Source: Candidatus Gracilibacteria bacterium CG17_big_fil_post_rev_8_21_14_2_50_48_13
GTDB lineage: Bacteria; Patescibacteriota; Gracilibacteria; 1-14-2-50-48-13
NCBI GenBank assembly: GCA_002783265.1
Contig: PFFG01000007.1
Span: 61,329-125,328, forward strand
Length of the DNA stretch: 64,000 nucleotides
Reading direction: 5' to 3'
Positions 35,131-42,992 of the stretch are shown here, piece after piece. Positions within the stretch are counted from its first letter, which is position 1; the number at the start of each line of letters is the position of its first letter. A program made the translations under genes and the position numbers. Below the pieces are notes generated by a model. The model was not told the DNA's origin. It worked only from the letters and a program-made list of their open reading frames with translations, and made no database searches.

Positions 35131-37962
35131 ATGCAACAACGACCAGACCATACAGAACTTTCCTTTGATAATCTTCGTTCGAAGCCCAGTTCTCTAGAAT
35201 CTCTAGGTTACGACAAACGCCAAGCAATGGAAGCTCGTATACTTGAGCTGATTGAAGCAAGTCCATATACAGACCCTTCCCCAGAAGAGTTACTGCAATT
35301 AATAAGCAGTCATGGGTCCTCCATGGATATCCGTCTTGTTATGGCACTCAGCGATGTCCTTCCTACACTTGAAGACAAACGCCGTGAGCTTTTTGCATGT
35401 CTTGGAAGTGAGCAACTTGCCAATATGCCCTCCATTGCGTTTATTCGGTCCCGTATGCTACCCAGTTCACACATTTTCCGACCTGAAGAGGAGGCAGCAA
35501 AAGCAACTATTGATGAGGAAATGCCAGCAAAGATCCTACCGTCATACATCTATCTCTCATCAAACGTTGGTTCAAAAAAACCCTTTGCCATTGCTCTCAA
35601 TTCCTTTGAAACTGCTGCAAGTATTGCTCTGACGCTACAGACAAAAGATACATTGAAGCAAACCTATGCAGATCATGCTCATGCACTTGAAAACAAGACC
35701 ATTACACACCCCCAATTACAACGCGAGACATTTCGTGCGATAAGCACGGGGCACGCACTTCGCGTACTGTTTCAACGACTCTGCACGGTCCAAGGTTTAC
35801 ATGAGAAACTGCGAAGCCATTTTGACTCCTGGCCTTATCGCTACAATGAAGCAGAATCCCAGCACGCTTTTGCACTGCTGAATAGAGTTGATACATCCCA
35901 AGCGACATTTTTTGAACGTGTGGGAACTAAGGTCGTGACAGCGCTCTACCTCGAAAAAAAGGATTTTCGAGCATTGATGCATGAGCGGTTTCCAACCTTT
36001 AGTCTTTACCTTCGACCTGAAGATTTTGGAGCCTTGGACATTGAGATCACACTCCGTCATCGTCAGGTGATTGACACCAGTCGACTCCATGCGATTTTTC
36101 AGGACGAATCTATTTTTGCGCGTTTAGAAGAGGCCTTGCTTAATGGTGAAGATGAACGGTTGAAAGCAGCAGATCTTCTCACCGAGATTGCTACAAACAT
36201 ACGTATTGGACGAAAAAAACCCTCTCAATCTCTTGATCTCAGACCACTTGCTGAAGCATTTGAACATGTCACTTTAGAGAACTACCGAAAGAAAACCGTT
36301 TCAGAGAGAAGAGCGAGCAGTATCTATTATGTTTTTGAAGAAGAAAAACTCAACGCAGTGCAACGTGACGCCTATGCTCTCATAAATAGAGCAACGAGAA
36401 CAGGTGTATGGACGCAAGAAGTCTGCGATACCTTTATGGAACACGAGCATATCTGGCCACAATGGGCAGAACATCGCGCACAGTGGCTCCTCCTTCGCCA
36501 AACCCTTGCGGACCAAGGTGTACCTTTTACACCAAGAAGTGTCTTATCACTTGGAGCAGGGTCTTATGATTTTCTTAAAGCCTACGAGGATGTCTTTGGA
36601 GAAGGATCCAATAGTGACTCTATAGATTGGACTTTCACAGACTATCGCACCAATTTGTTGCAAACAGCGAAAATACTTTCTGAACCAAATGTCCGAAAAA
36701 CTATTGATGCTAGCACACACATCCATACATCAATTCGAGAAGCATTCAGTCATATAGATGCAAACCGTTCCTTCGATATTATCGAGAGTAGCGCACTTGA
36801 AGAATTTGCGCACCTAGATGCATCAAGCCAGTCACAGGAAACTGCGACCTTTCTTGCCAATATTGTCGAACACATGAATTTGGGGGGATTTGCAGTTCTT
36901 GCATGCCCTGCACCTCTTCGAAGAAAGACACTCGAAGCACTGCAAAAGTATGGCGTGCATCCGATTTGCAATGGAGGAAAATTTCGCTTAACTCCACACG
37001 CGAAAAAGTATTTGGAAGATACGATCGACGCCCCAAACAGTTTTGAACTCATTGAGCGGTTTGTGAGTAAGATGCAGTCTCGCCATACTCACGTTATTCT
37101 CCAAAAACGTGAGATGAAGGACACTATCGGGTTGCAACAAGCTCTTGTTACACAGGGAAACTGTTTTGAGGAAAAAATCCCTTCCCGGAAGAATCGTGAC
37201 TTGACCCCGGATATTCGTTTAGAAGATTACGCGCTAAATGATGATGAGCATAGTGCATTATTGTTCGAAATTTTGACCTACACCACATCGGAAGAGGTTG
37301 GCTTGATAGCATTGAAGAAAGTACTTGGTCTTACTGAGCATATCGATGAAGTATTACCACGTATTATCCGCATTCTTCAAAATAAAGATAGTCTCTGGGA
37401 ACAGTGTCTTCTCCTTGTCTTGGATTCCATTGGTGATATCAACGAGGAGATTCGTACGATCTTGCAAGAAGTAATTCAAGCATGTCATGCAGACTTGCAG
37501 GCACGCATTGCACAATTACTCGATCAAGATGAGGAAACTTTCCCTATTGAAGTGGAAGATATCGTCGAGAATCAGCCTGAAGAAGTACGTGGAGCTATAG
37601 AAATCACTCCTGCGCAGTTTCTCACGGATCGAGCACTGCGTGATATGCTGGAAGTTCACCTCATAATTGAGGGAACTGCCCATCGAGATCTTGAACAACT
37701 CAAAATCAGTCTGGCCTATCAACTCCTTGGAGAAGATTTGTTTGAAGTCTGCTATTCTCTGATTATTAAAATGGGGGTCATCCTCACAGCATACCCACTT
37801 ATTCGAAGAGAGCTTCAGCCCACCTACGATGCCTTTGCAGAACTCTGTTTGAATCAGCAAATTTCTACATCTACAGTCTTCTCAGAAGTTGCCATACTCG
37901 ACAACTTGAAAAAGCATCAACTCGTTTCAGAAGCATTTATAGCCGCAAACATGGAAGCATAA
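35131..37962 (+). CDS. 943-aa protein with an embedded SAM-methyltransferase-like domain
   Basis: The N-terminal half (1-460) is helical and unrecognised. Residues about 465-650 look like a class I methyltransferase: VLSLGAGSYDFLKAY (motif I, GxGxxD-like), WTFTDYRTNLLQTAKIL (motif II aspartate region), SFDIIESSALEEFAHL (motif IV position) and LGGFAVLACPAP with a following helix (motif V-VI area). The C-terminal 270 residues are helical with an acidic patch. No signal or membrane segment. A DNA, RNA or protein target cannot be told. It closes the accessory region begun at 25 kb and is transcribed separately from the coiled-coil array genes. The methyltransferase fold is my reading by eye. Confidence 0.72.
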   Translation: MQQRPDHTELSFDNLRSKPSSLESLGYDKRQAMEARILELIEASPYTDPSPEELLQLISSHGSSMDIRLVMALSDVLPTLEDKRRELFACLGSEQLANMPSIAFIRSRMLPSSHIFRPEEEAAKATIDEEMPAKILPSYIYLSSNVGSKKPFAIALNSFETAASIALTLQTKDTLKQTYADHAHALENKTITHPQLQRETFRAISTGHALRVLFQRLCTVQGLHEKLRSHFDSWPYRYNEAESQHAFALLNRVDTSQATFFERVGTKVVTALYLEKKDFRALMHERFPTFSLYLRPEDFGALDIEITLRHRQVIDTSRLHAIFQDESIFARLEEALLNGEDERLKAADLLTEIATNIRIGRKKPSQSLDLRPLAEAFEHVTLENYRKKTVSERRASSIYYVFEEEKLNAVQRDAYALINRATRTGVWTQEVCDTFMEHEHIWPQWAEHRAQWLLLRQTLADQGVPFTPRSVLSLGAGSYDFLKAYEDVFGEGSNSDSIDWTFTDYRTNLLQTAKILSEPNVRKTIDASTHIHTSIREAFSHIDANRSFDIIESSALEEFAHLDASSQSQETATFLANIVEHMNLGGFAVLACPAPLRRKTLEALQKYGVHPICNGGKFRLTPHAKKYLEDTIDAPNSFELIERFVSKMQSRHTHVILQKREMKDTIGLQQALVTQGNCFEEKIPSRKNRDLTPDIRLEDYALNDDEHSALLFEILTYTTSEEVGLIALKKVLGLTEHIDEVLPRIIRILQNKDSLWEQCLLLVLDSIGDINEEIRTILQEVIQACHADLQARIAQLLDQDEETFPIEVEDIVENQPEEVRGAIEITPAQFLTDRALRDMLEVHLIIEGTAHRDLEQLKISLAYQLLGEDLFEVCYSLIIKMGVILTAYPLIRRELQPTYDAFAELCLNQQISTSTVFSEVAILDNLKKHQLVSEAFIAANMEA

Positions 37963-38001
37963 ACATCCTCTCGTGTTTGGTTTGGTGAACACATGGCAGA
38001 A

Positions 38002-38060
38002 GGATGGCTTTTCAACTTCTTGAAAAACACTATAGTTTTTGAGAATGTTACCAGCCATCC
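38002..38060 (+). repeat. Nested inverted repeat filling the leader of the murF-like gene
   Basis: GGATGGC (38002-38008) is the reverse complement of GCCATCC (38054-38060), which ends at the base before the start codon. Inside, a second imperfect pair TTCTTGAAAAAC / GTTTTTGAGAA closes a small ATA-rich loop. The 3' arm covers the place where a ribosome site would be, so the element may control translation. Alternatively it is a terminator of the upstream gene, though no T-run follows. Confidence 0.5.
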
Positions 38061-39329
38061 ATGAAAACCATTTTTCGATCAATCATTTCAGGAATACTTC
38101 GTCTACTTGCAAAGAGTAAGCTAGCAAAAAGCAAACCAACTCTTATCGGCATAACTGGCAGTATCGGTAAAACCTCGACCAAAGACGCTGTTGTTGCCAT
38201 TCTTCGACAGAAATTTCAGGTCAAGGCGGCAGACGGCGGCTACAACACAGAAATCGGCGTTCCGCTGATGATTTTGAATCAGCGATCGGACAACACGAGT
38301 AGCGTGGCTTCCTGGGCTCGCATTCTCTGGAAAGCCTTTCTCGACGTCTCACAGGGCGAACACATGGATGTACTCGTAGTGGAAATGGGCGTCGATAAAC
38401 CTGGAGACATGCGCGAACTGACGAAAATCATCTCGCCAGACATCGCTATTCTCACCAGTATTGCCGCGAACCATATTGCTCCAGGTCAATTTTCATCAGA
38501 ACAGGATATTCTTCGAGAAAAAACGGGCATCGCGGCACTCCAGAAGAAAAACAACTATTTTATCACGAACAATGATAACCCCTGGATTTTTTCCTATGTG
38601 CATACGGGCAGTACCCGCCTGCGGTATGGAGAAGATGGCGCCAATGAATTCGTTGTCAGCAATGTCACGGGTAACGTGCAAGGCATTTCCTTTCATGTCA
38701 AAGGCAGAAGCCTCGATCATGACTTTCGTGTACCTATTTTAGGGACATACCATACGTCGGTATTGGTGCCTGCAATTATCTGTGGCGAATTACTTGGATT
38801 GACGGGTGAAGAAATTCAGAAAGGTCTTGCTGACTTTCAGCTGCCGAAGGGGCGCCTTCGCTTGCTGCCTGGGGTACATAACTCCACTATCATTGATAGT
38901 AGTTATAATGCATCGAAAGCGGCTATGCTCCATGCTCTCGAGCTGGTTGATTCCTTACCTGCACCGCGAAAGATTCTTTGTCTTGGACAAATGAATGAAC
39001 TTGGTGAGCGTACAGAGGAATCTCACCTGGAAGTCGCCCGCTTGGCGGCGCAAATCGGGAATCTCTTTATTCTCGTGGGACCAGATGCAAAAATCTATGA
39101 ACAAGAACTTCTCCGCGTCGGTGTGGAGAAAGGTACCGTTCATCATTTTTTGGATAGTCAGGAAGCAGGAAAATTTCTCCTGCCCCTTATTCAGGACGGT
39201 GACCTTGTTTTTGTGAAGGGTTCTCAGGGGGGTGTGCGCTTAGAGCGTCTTATTGCTGAAATTCTTGCGGATCCTGCTACTGCGAAAGACGTCTTGGTCC
39301 GCCAGGGGCCCGAGTGGCAAAATCGCTAG
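38061..39329 (+). CDS. MurF-like UDP-MurNAc-tripeptide:D-Ala-D-Ala ligase family protein
   Basis: 422 aa Mur ligase. ATP-dependent P-loop GITGSIGKTSTKDAV (about 30-44), then GGYNTEIGVPL, VEMGVDKPGDM (MurF-type EMG...GD), ISPDIAILTSIAANH and the C-terminal IIDSSYNASKAAMLHALE (DSYNANP-like). It has no N-terminal UDP-binding domain of full MurF, starting almost directly at the central domain, so it may belong to a shortened MurF-like group. The second segment pair EMG/GD and length favour MurF over MurC/D/E, but the exact substrate is uncertain. The gene is alone on its strand, preceded by the inverted repeat and followed by sod after 60 bases. Confidence 0.85.
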   Translation: MKTIFRSIISGILRLLAKSKLAKSKPTLIGITGSIGKTSTKDAVVAILRQKFQVKAADGGYNTEIGVPLMILNQRSDNTSSVASWARILWKAFLDVSQGEHMDVLVVEMGVDKPGDMRELTKIISPDIAILTSIAANHIAPGQFSSEQDILREKTGIAALQKKNNYFITNNDNPWIFSYVHTGSTRLRYGEDGANEFVVSNVTGNVQGISFHVKGRSLDHDFRVPILGTYHTSVLVPAIICGELLGLTGEEIQKGLADFQLPKGRLRLLPGVHNSTIIDSSYNASKAAMLHALELVDSLPAPRKILCLGQMNELGERTEESHLEVARLAAQIGNLFILVGPDAKIYEQELLRVGVEKGTVHHFLDSQEAGKFLLPLIQDGDLVFVKGSQGGVRLERLIAEILADPATAKDVLVRQGPEWQNR

Positions 39330-39389
39330 GTAAACAAACACCTACGCCTGTATACTCAGCCTGATAGATATTCATTTTTCAACCATACT

Positions 39390-39998
39390 ATGATGACACT
39401 ACCTTCCCTGCCCTTTGATTACAAGGATCTCGAGCCCTTCATTGACGAAGAGACCGTGCACATTCACTACGATAAGCACCACCAGACGTATCTCGCTAAA
39501 CTCAACGCGGCGCTCGAGGGCACAGAAGCAGCATCCTTATCCCTTGATACGATCATTGCACAGGCGAACTCTCTGCCTAAAGCAGTCAAAAATAATGGCG
39601 GTGGTGTTTGGAACCACTCCTTTTACTGGGCCTGTCTTGGAAAAGGAAAAAATACACCTTCTTCCCGCATGATGGGTCTGCTAAGCGCTTCCTTTGGGAG
39701 CCTGGAAGGATTTCAAACAGCTTTCATGGATGCGGGTCTTGCACTCTTTGGTTCAGGATGGGTTTGGCTCGAAAAAAATACCGACGGCACTCTGGCCATT
39801 TCTACGACGACCAACCAGGATAACCCCATGAATGATCGCGCCTCTGCTCACCTCGTTCTGACCTGCGACGTCTGGGAACATGCCTATTACCTGAAATACC
39901 GCAACATGCGTGCGGATTATCTGAAGAATTTTTGGGAAGTGGTGAACTGGGAAGCGGTCGAGGGGTTTTATGATGCGCCCTATACGTTTGGCGCCTAG
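39390..39998 (+). CDS. Fe/Mn superoxide dismutase
   Basis: 202 aa. It converts superoxide to oxygen and peroxide in the cytoplasm. Metal ligands are visible as the histidine in IHYDKHHQTY (about 26), the one in WNHSFYW (about 74) and Asp/His in CDVWEHAYYLKYRNMRADYL (about 160). GSGWVWL and the terminal NFWEVVNWEAV are family features. Iron versus manganese cannot be fixed from this. Two in-frame ATGs lie at the start (39390 and 39393). Downstream is a hairpin terminator shared with the convergent small gene. Confidence 0.96.
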   Translation: MMTLPSLPFDYKDLEPFIDEETVHIHYDKHHQTYLAKLNAALEGTEAASLSLDTIIAQANSLPKAVKNNGGGVWNHSFYWACLGKGKNTPSSRMMGLLSASFGSLEGFQTAFMDAGLALFGSGWVWLEKNTDGTLAISTTTNQDNPMNDRASAHLVLTCDVWEHAYYLKYRNMRADYLKNFWEVVNWEAVEGFYDAPYTFGA

Positions 39999-40018
39999 GA
40001 ACTTTTTTTCACAAGAAA

Positions 40019-40046
40019 GGAGACCCGGCGTATATGCCGTGTCTCC
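40019..40046. terminator. Bidirectional terminator between sod and a small minus-strand gene
   Basis: GGAGACCCGGC pairs with GCCGTGTCTCC (one mismatch, short loop). The plus side continues CTAATCTTTC, the minus side TTTCTTGTGAAAAAAAG, so both convergent genes may use it. Confidence 0.7.
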
Positions 40047-40062
40047 CTAATCTTTCATGTTA

Positions 40063-40290
40063 TTATCTGTTTTTTTTGAGAAAGAAAACATCAATCATGA
40101 AAGTAAGATTCAGTACGAGGAGACAATTGATAACCATCCAATCGGATTGTGCTTTTGACAAATGTAAAGCATTTGAATCCAGAGCATTGATGCTTATCAA
40201 AGCAAGTACACAAAGAGAAATTGCTATGGTTGAGCTCTCAGAGTTCAACCAGGTGGGCAACTTTTCTACCCTCGCCTCACTATCTTTCAT
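40063..40290 (-). CDS. Small two-TM membrane protein, 75 aa
   Basis: The start at 40290 is fixed by an excellent ribosome site, AAGGAGGT 7 bases ahead; the upstream in-frame ATG at 40341 has none. Two membrane helices are seen (about residues 21-39 and 50-68, TIAISLCVLALISINAL and WMVINCLLVLNLTFMIDVFF), with a short charged N-terminus and a basic C-terminal LKKNR. A minus-strand TTGACT/TACTTT pair with 16-base spacing lies about 60 bases upstream. Function unknown. Small membrane proteins next to sod are not a recognised association. Confidence 0.75.
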   Translation of the reverse strand: MKDSEARVEKLPTWLNSESSTIAISLCVLALISINALDSNALHLSKAQSDWMVINCLLVLNLTFMIDVFFLKKNR

Positions 40291-40397
40291 AGAACGCACC
40301 TCCTTTCCATAAAGATAGGATCCTATGTGAAAGTACAGCAATATGTTATGTAGTCAAATTTTTCCAAAATACTTTTTGCAATTAACGTCGTATTCTT

Positions 40398-41633
40398 TCA
40401 CGATACAGATAGGCCCGCCAGGCGTCCCGTGGCCCACGATGCTTGCAAATTGAAGCCACCCGTGTAGCCATCGACATCCAAAACTTCCCCGGCGAAATAC
40501 AGCCCGGGGATTTTTTTCGATTCCATAGTTTTGGGGTCTACCTCACTCGTCGACACACCTCCCGCCGTCACAAACTCATCTCCAGCGCTGCGACCGATGA
40601 TGTGAAGCGGAACATGTTTCACAAACTGTGCTATTTTCCTGAGCGATTTATCAGAAGTGCCCACCATGAAGGTGTCACCAGCAACTTCCAGCTCACGGAG
40701 CACGCACTCCGCAAAGGATCTCGGCACAAGACTAGTGAGCATGGTCAGCACATGTTTTTTCTGGTCTGTTTGTTTCGCAGAAAGAAAATAGCCCGTGAGT
40801 TCCTCGAGGGTATACCCCGGGAGCACATCAAGGAAAAGGGAGAGAGGATGTTCACGTGAGATTTTTTCAAAGGCAACATGAGCGGAGACCGCAAACACTG
40901 CGGGACCACTGGTGCCCTTATGCGTCAGAAGGACGGGAGCTGGGTAGGAAAATTTTGTGGGCTGCGTCACGGAAAGAACTGCCTTCTGAAAAGAAACACC
41001 CGCAAGATGTTTGGGCCACTCTTCCGCGAGTAGGAAGCTGCTGAGACTTGCTGCGAGGGGCGTTATACTATGCCCAAATTCTTCTGCAAAGGTATAGCCA
41101 TCGCCCGTGGAGCCCGTACGACGAAAGGCCTGGCCTCCCGTGGTGATAATCACCGCATCTGCGCGGAAGGTTTTCCCTTCCTTCAAGGTGATGATGAATT
41201 GACCATTTTTCTGAATCGTCGCTACAGAGGAGCGTAGGTGGACATGCATACCAGAATGCCGCGCAAACAGTTTTTCAAAAGCCCCCACTACATCGGCGCC
41301 CTGATTTGACCGTGGGAAAACACGCATATCCGCCTCTACCTTGAGCGGAGTTCCCTGAGATTCAAACCAGGCATACACCGCATCTGGCGGAAAAGCATAC
41401 ATGGCCGTACGCAAAAACCGTGCCCCCCGTGGATAGCGAGTAAGAACTTCTTTGAGATCATGGATTCCCGTCGTCACGTTACATCGCCCACCTCCCGAGA
41501 TCAGAACTTTTGCGCCCAAATGCGTATTTTTTTCAAACAGATGCACCTCTGTTCCAGGTGCAGTTTGGCAAATGCTTGCTGCAGCCATAAGACCAGCCGC
41601 TCCGCCACCAATGATTGCAACGGTCTTTTTCAT
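40398..41633 (-). CDS. HI0933/BaiN-family FAD-dependent oxidoreductase
   Basis: 411 aa flavoprotein. The FAD Rossmann motif is IIGGGAAGLMAA (about 7-18), followed by LFEKNTHLGAKVLISGGGRCNVT (LGxKxxxSGGGRCN), the hallmark of the HI0933 family, and AVIITTGGQAFRRTGSTGDGY. The end carries GLYFAGEVLDVDGYTGGFNLQ. Some members act on bile acids or reduce other small molecules; substrate unknown here. Its start codon abuts the stop of the NDH-2 gene, so the two flavoproteins are translationally linked. Confidence 0.94.
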   Translation of the reverse strand: MKKTVAIIGGGAAGLMAAASICQTAPGTEVHLFEKNTHLGAKVLISGGGRCNVTTGIHDLKEVLTRYPRGARFLRTAMYAFPPDAVYAWFESQGTPLKVEADMRVFPRSNQGADVVGAFEKLFARHSGMHVHLRSSVATIQKNGQFIITLKEGKTFRADAVIITTGGQAFRRTGSTGDGYTFAEEFGHSITPLAASLSSFLLAEEWPKHLAGVSFQKAVLSVTQPTKFSYPAPVLLTHKGTSGPAVFAVSAHVAFEKISREHPLSLFLDVLPGYTLEELTGYFLSAKQTDQKKHVLTMLTSLVPRSFAECVLRELEVAGDTFMVGTSDKSLRKIAQFVKHVPLHIIGRSAGDEFVTAGGVSTSEVDPKTMESKKIPGLYFAGEVLDVDGYTGGFNLQASWATGRLAGLSVS

Positions 41634-42878
41634 TTATTCTATAGTCATATCACGACGCGCTACGATCCCAAGAAACCAATCCGTGAGGATACGCAGCCGA
41701 CCTGGCATAAATCCATACTTCATCAAGTACACGCCTTTCCATAGAACACTCGCCACAAAACCAGAAATGGGTATACCAAACACGAGCCCTATTGCTGCAT
41801 GCCTGCCTAAACTCACCAGCTCACCCAGCAAGTGCGCCTGGAACGGTTTTGCAACCTTGCCAAGAAGACGCGCTTTCATCACTTTTCCAAAGTATGCCCC
41901 TTGTTGCTGTGCAACCTGAGCAAGCATAGGAAGACCGCGCCCATCTTTCGTTGGTACATGGGCAGCATCTCCCAGCACATAAATATGTGCATCTTCTGGA
42001 AGATGTAACTCATTGGTGACGGATACACGTCCTAACGGCGTGATCTCTGGCGTAATGTCCACAAATTCAGGCAAATGGGCCCTAACTCCAGATGCCCACA
42101 CAACCGTGCCTGCTCCAAGCCGTTTTCCTGAGGCTGTCCAGACCGCGCCCTCCTCCACTTTGGTGACCTCTTCCCCCAGGTGAAGTTCCACACCCTTTTT
42201 TTCCAGGGCACGCATCGCCTTCTTCTGCAAAGACGTAGGGTACATATCGAGCACTCGAGGCGATCGATTCACGAGGCAAATACGCAAGTCTTCTGGTGCT
42301 AACTCCTGATCACAAGCGGGGCAAAGTGTGTCATGCATAAGCGAGGCAACTTCCGCCGCAAACTCAACCCCCGTCGGGCCAGCGCCCACAACAACAACGG
42401 TCATGAGCTCCCTACGCTTCGTCAGATCTTTCACGGTTAAGGCTTCCTCATAGCGAGAAATGAGCTGCCGACGAATATGTTGGGCATCCGCAATGGTTTT
42501 GAGGGGAAGTGCATATTCCTCCGCTCCTGCAATTCCAAAATAATTGGTCTGTGCGCCTGTTGCGATGAGAAGCGTGTCGTACGGAAGGTTTCCAGCCGTC
42601 GTTTCGACAATGTTATCTTTTGCATGTATACGCATAGCCTTTGCCATGACAAACCGAATGCCGTTTTTTGCCGTTATACTGCGCACAGGAACCGCAGGCA
42701 AATGTGCCGCAATAACCCCAGATGCAGCCTCATGAAGCATGGGCGTAAACACAAAGTGGTTTTTTTCTCCCAGAAGCGTAACGGAGACCTTTTCCCCCAA
42801 TTGCCGACGGACGGATTTTGCTGCGTGGATACCAGCGAAACCAGTACCGAGTATCATTACTTTATGAGGATTTTGCAT
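41634..42878 (-). CDS. ndh: Type II NADH dehydrogenase (NDH-2)
   Basis: 414 aa, single-subunit, non-proton-pumping NADH:quinone oxidoreductase at the inner membrane face. FAD motif ILGTGFAGIHAAKSV near the N-terminus, NADH motif VVVVGAGPTGVEFAAEVA (about 165-182), VYVLGDAAHVP near 305, and the C-terminal membrane-anchoring helices (around 360-400, GFVASVLWKGVYLMKYG). A CPAC pair (about 190, in a loop between the two nucleotide domains) is shared with some family members. It gives the cell a way to reoxidise NADH if quinone is available, and with superoxide dismutase and SUF points to contact with oxygen. Confidence 0.94.
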   Translation of the reverse strand: MQNPHKVMILGTGFAGIHAAKSVRRQLGEKVSVTLLGEKNHFVFTPMLHEAASGVIAAHLPAVPVRSITAKNGIRFVMAKAMRIHAKDNIVETTAGNLPYDTLLIATGAQTNYFGIAGAEEYALPLKTIADAQHIRRQLISRYEEALTVKDLTKRRELMTVVVVGAGPTGVEFAAEVASLMHDTLCPACDQELAPEDLRICLVNRSPRVLDMYPTSLQKKAMRALEKKGVELHLGEEVTKVEEGAVWTASGKRLGAGTVVWASGVRAHLPEFVDITPEITPLGRVSVTNELHLPEDAHIYVLGDAAHVPTKDGRGLPMLAQVAQQQGAYFGKVMKARLLGKVAKPFQAHLLGELVSLGRHAAIGLVFGIPISGFVASVLWKGVYLMKYGFMPGRLRILTDWFLGIVARRDMTIE

Positions 42879-42937
42879 AGAGTTCTAGGTCGTTAATACC
42901 TGTACGCTACCCATTTTATGCAGGAAAAACAATAGAT

Positions 42938-42966
42938 TTGCATTCTGCCGTGAAGCACTTTACTAT
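42938..42966 (+). promoter_or_regulatory. Promoter of the 686-aa gene
   Basis: TTGCAT (42938-42943), 17-base spacer, TACTAT (42961-42966). The leader then has AAGGGA before the start at 42993. The same TTGCAT-17 layout is used at 15865. Confidence 0.6.
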
Positions 42967-42992
42967 CGCTCATAAGGGATGTGTGTGATACA

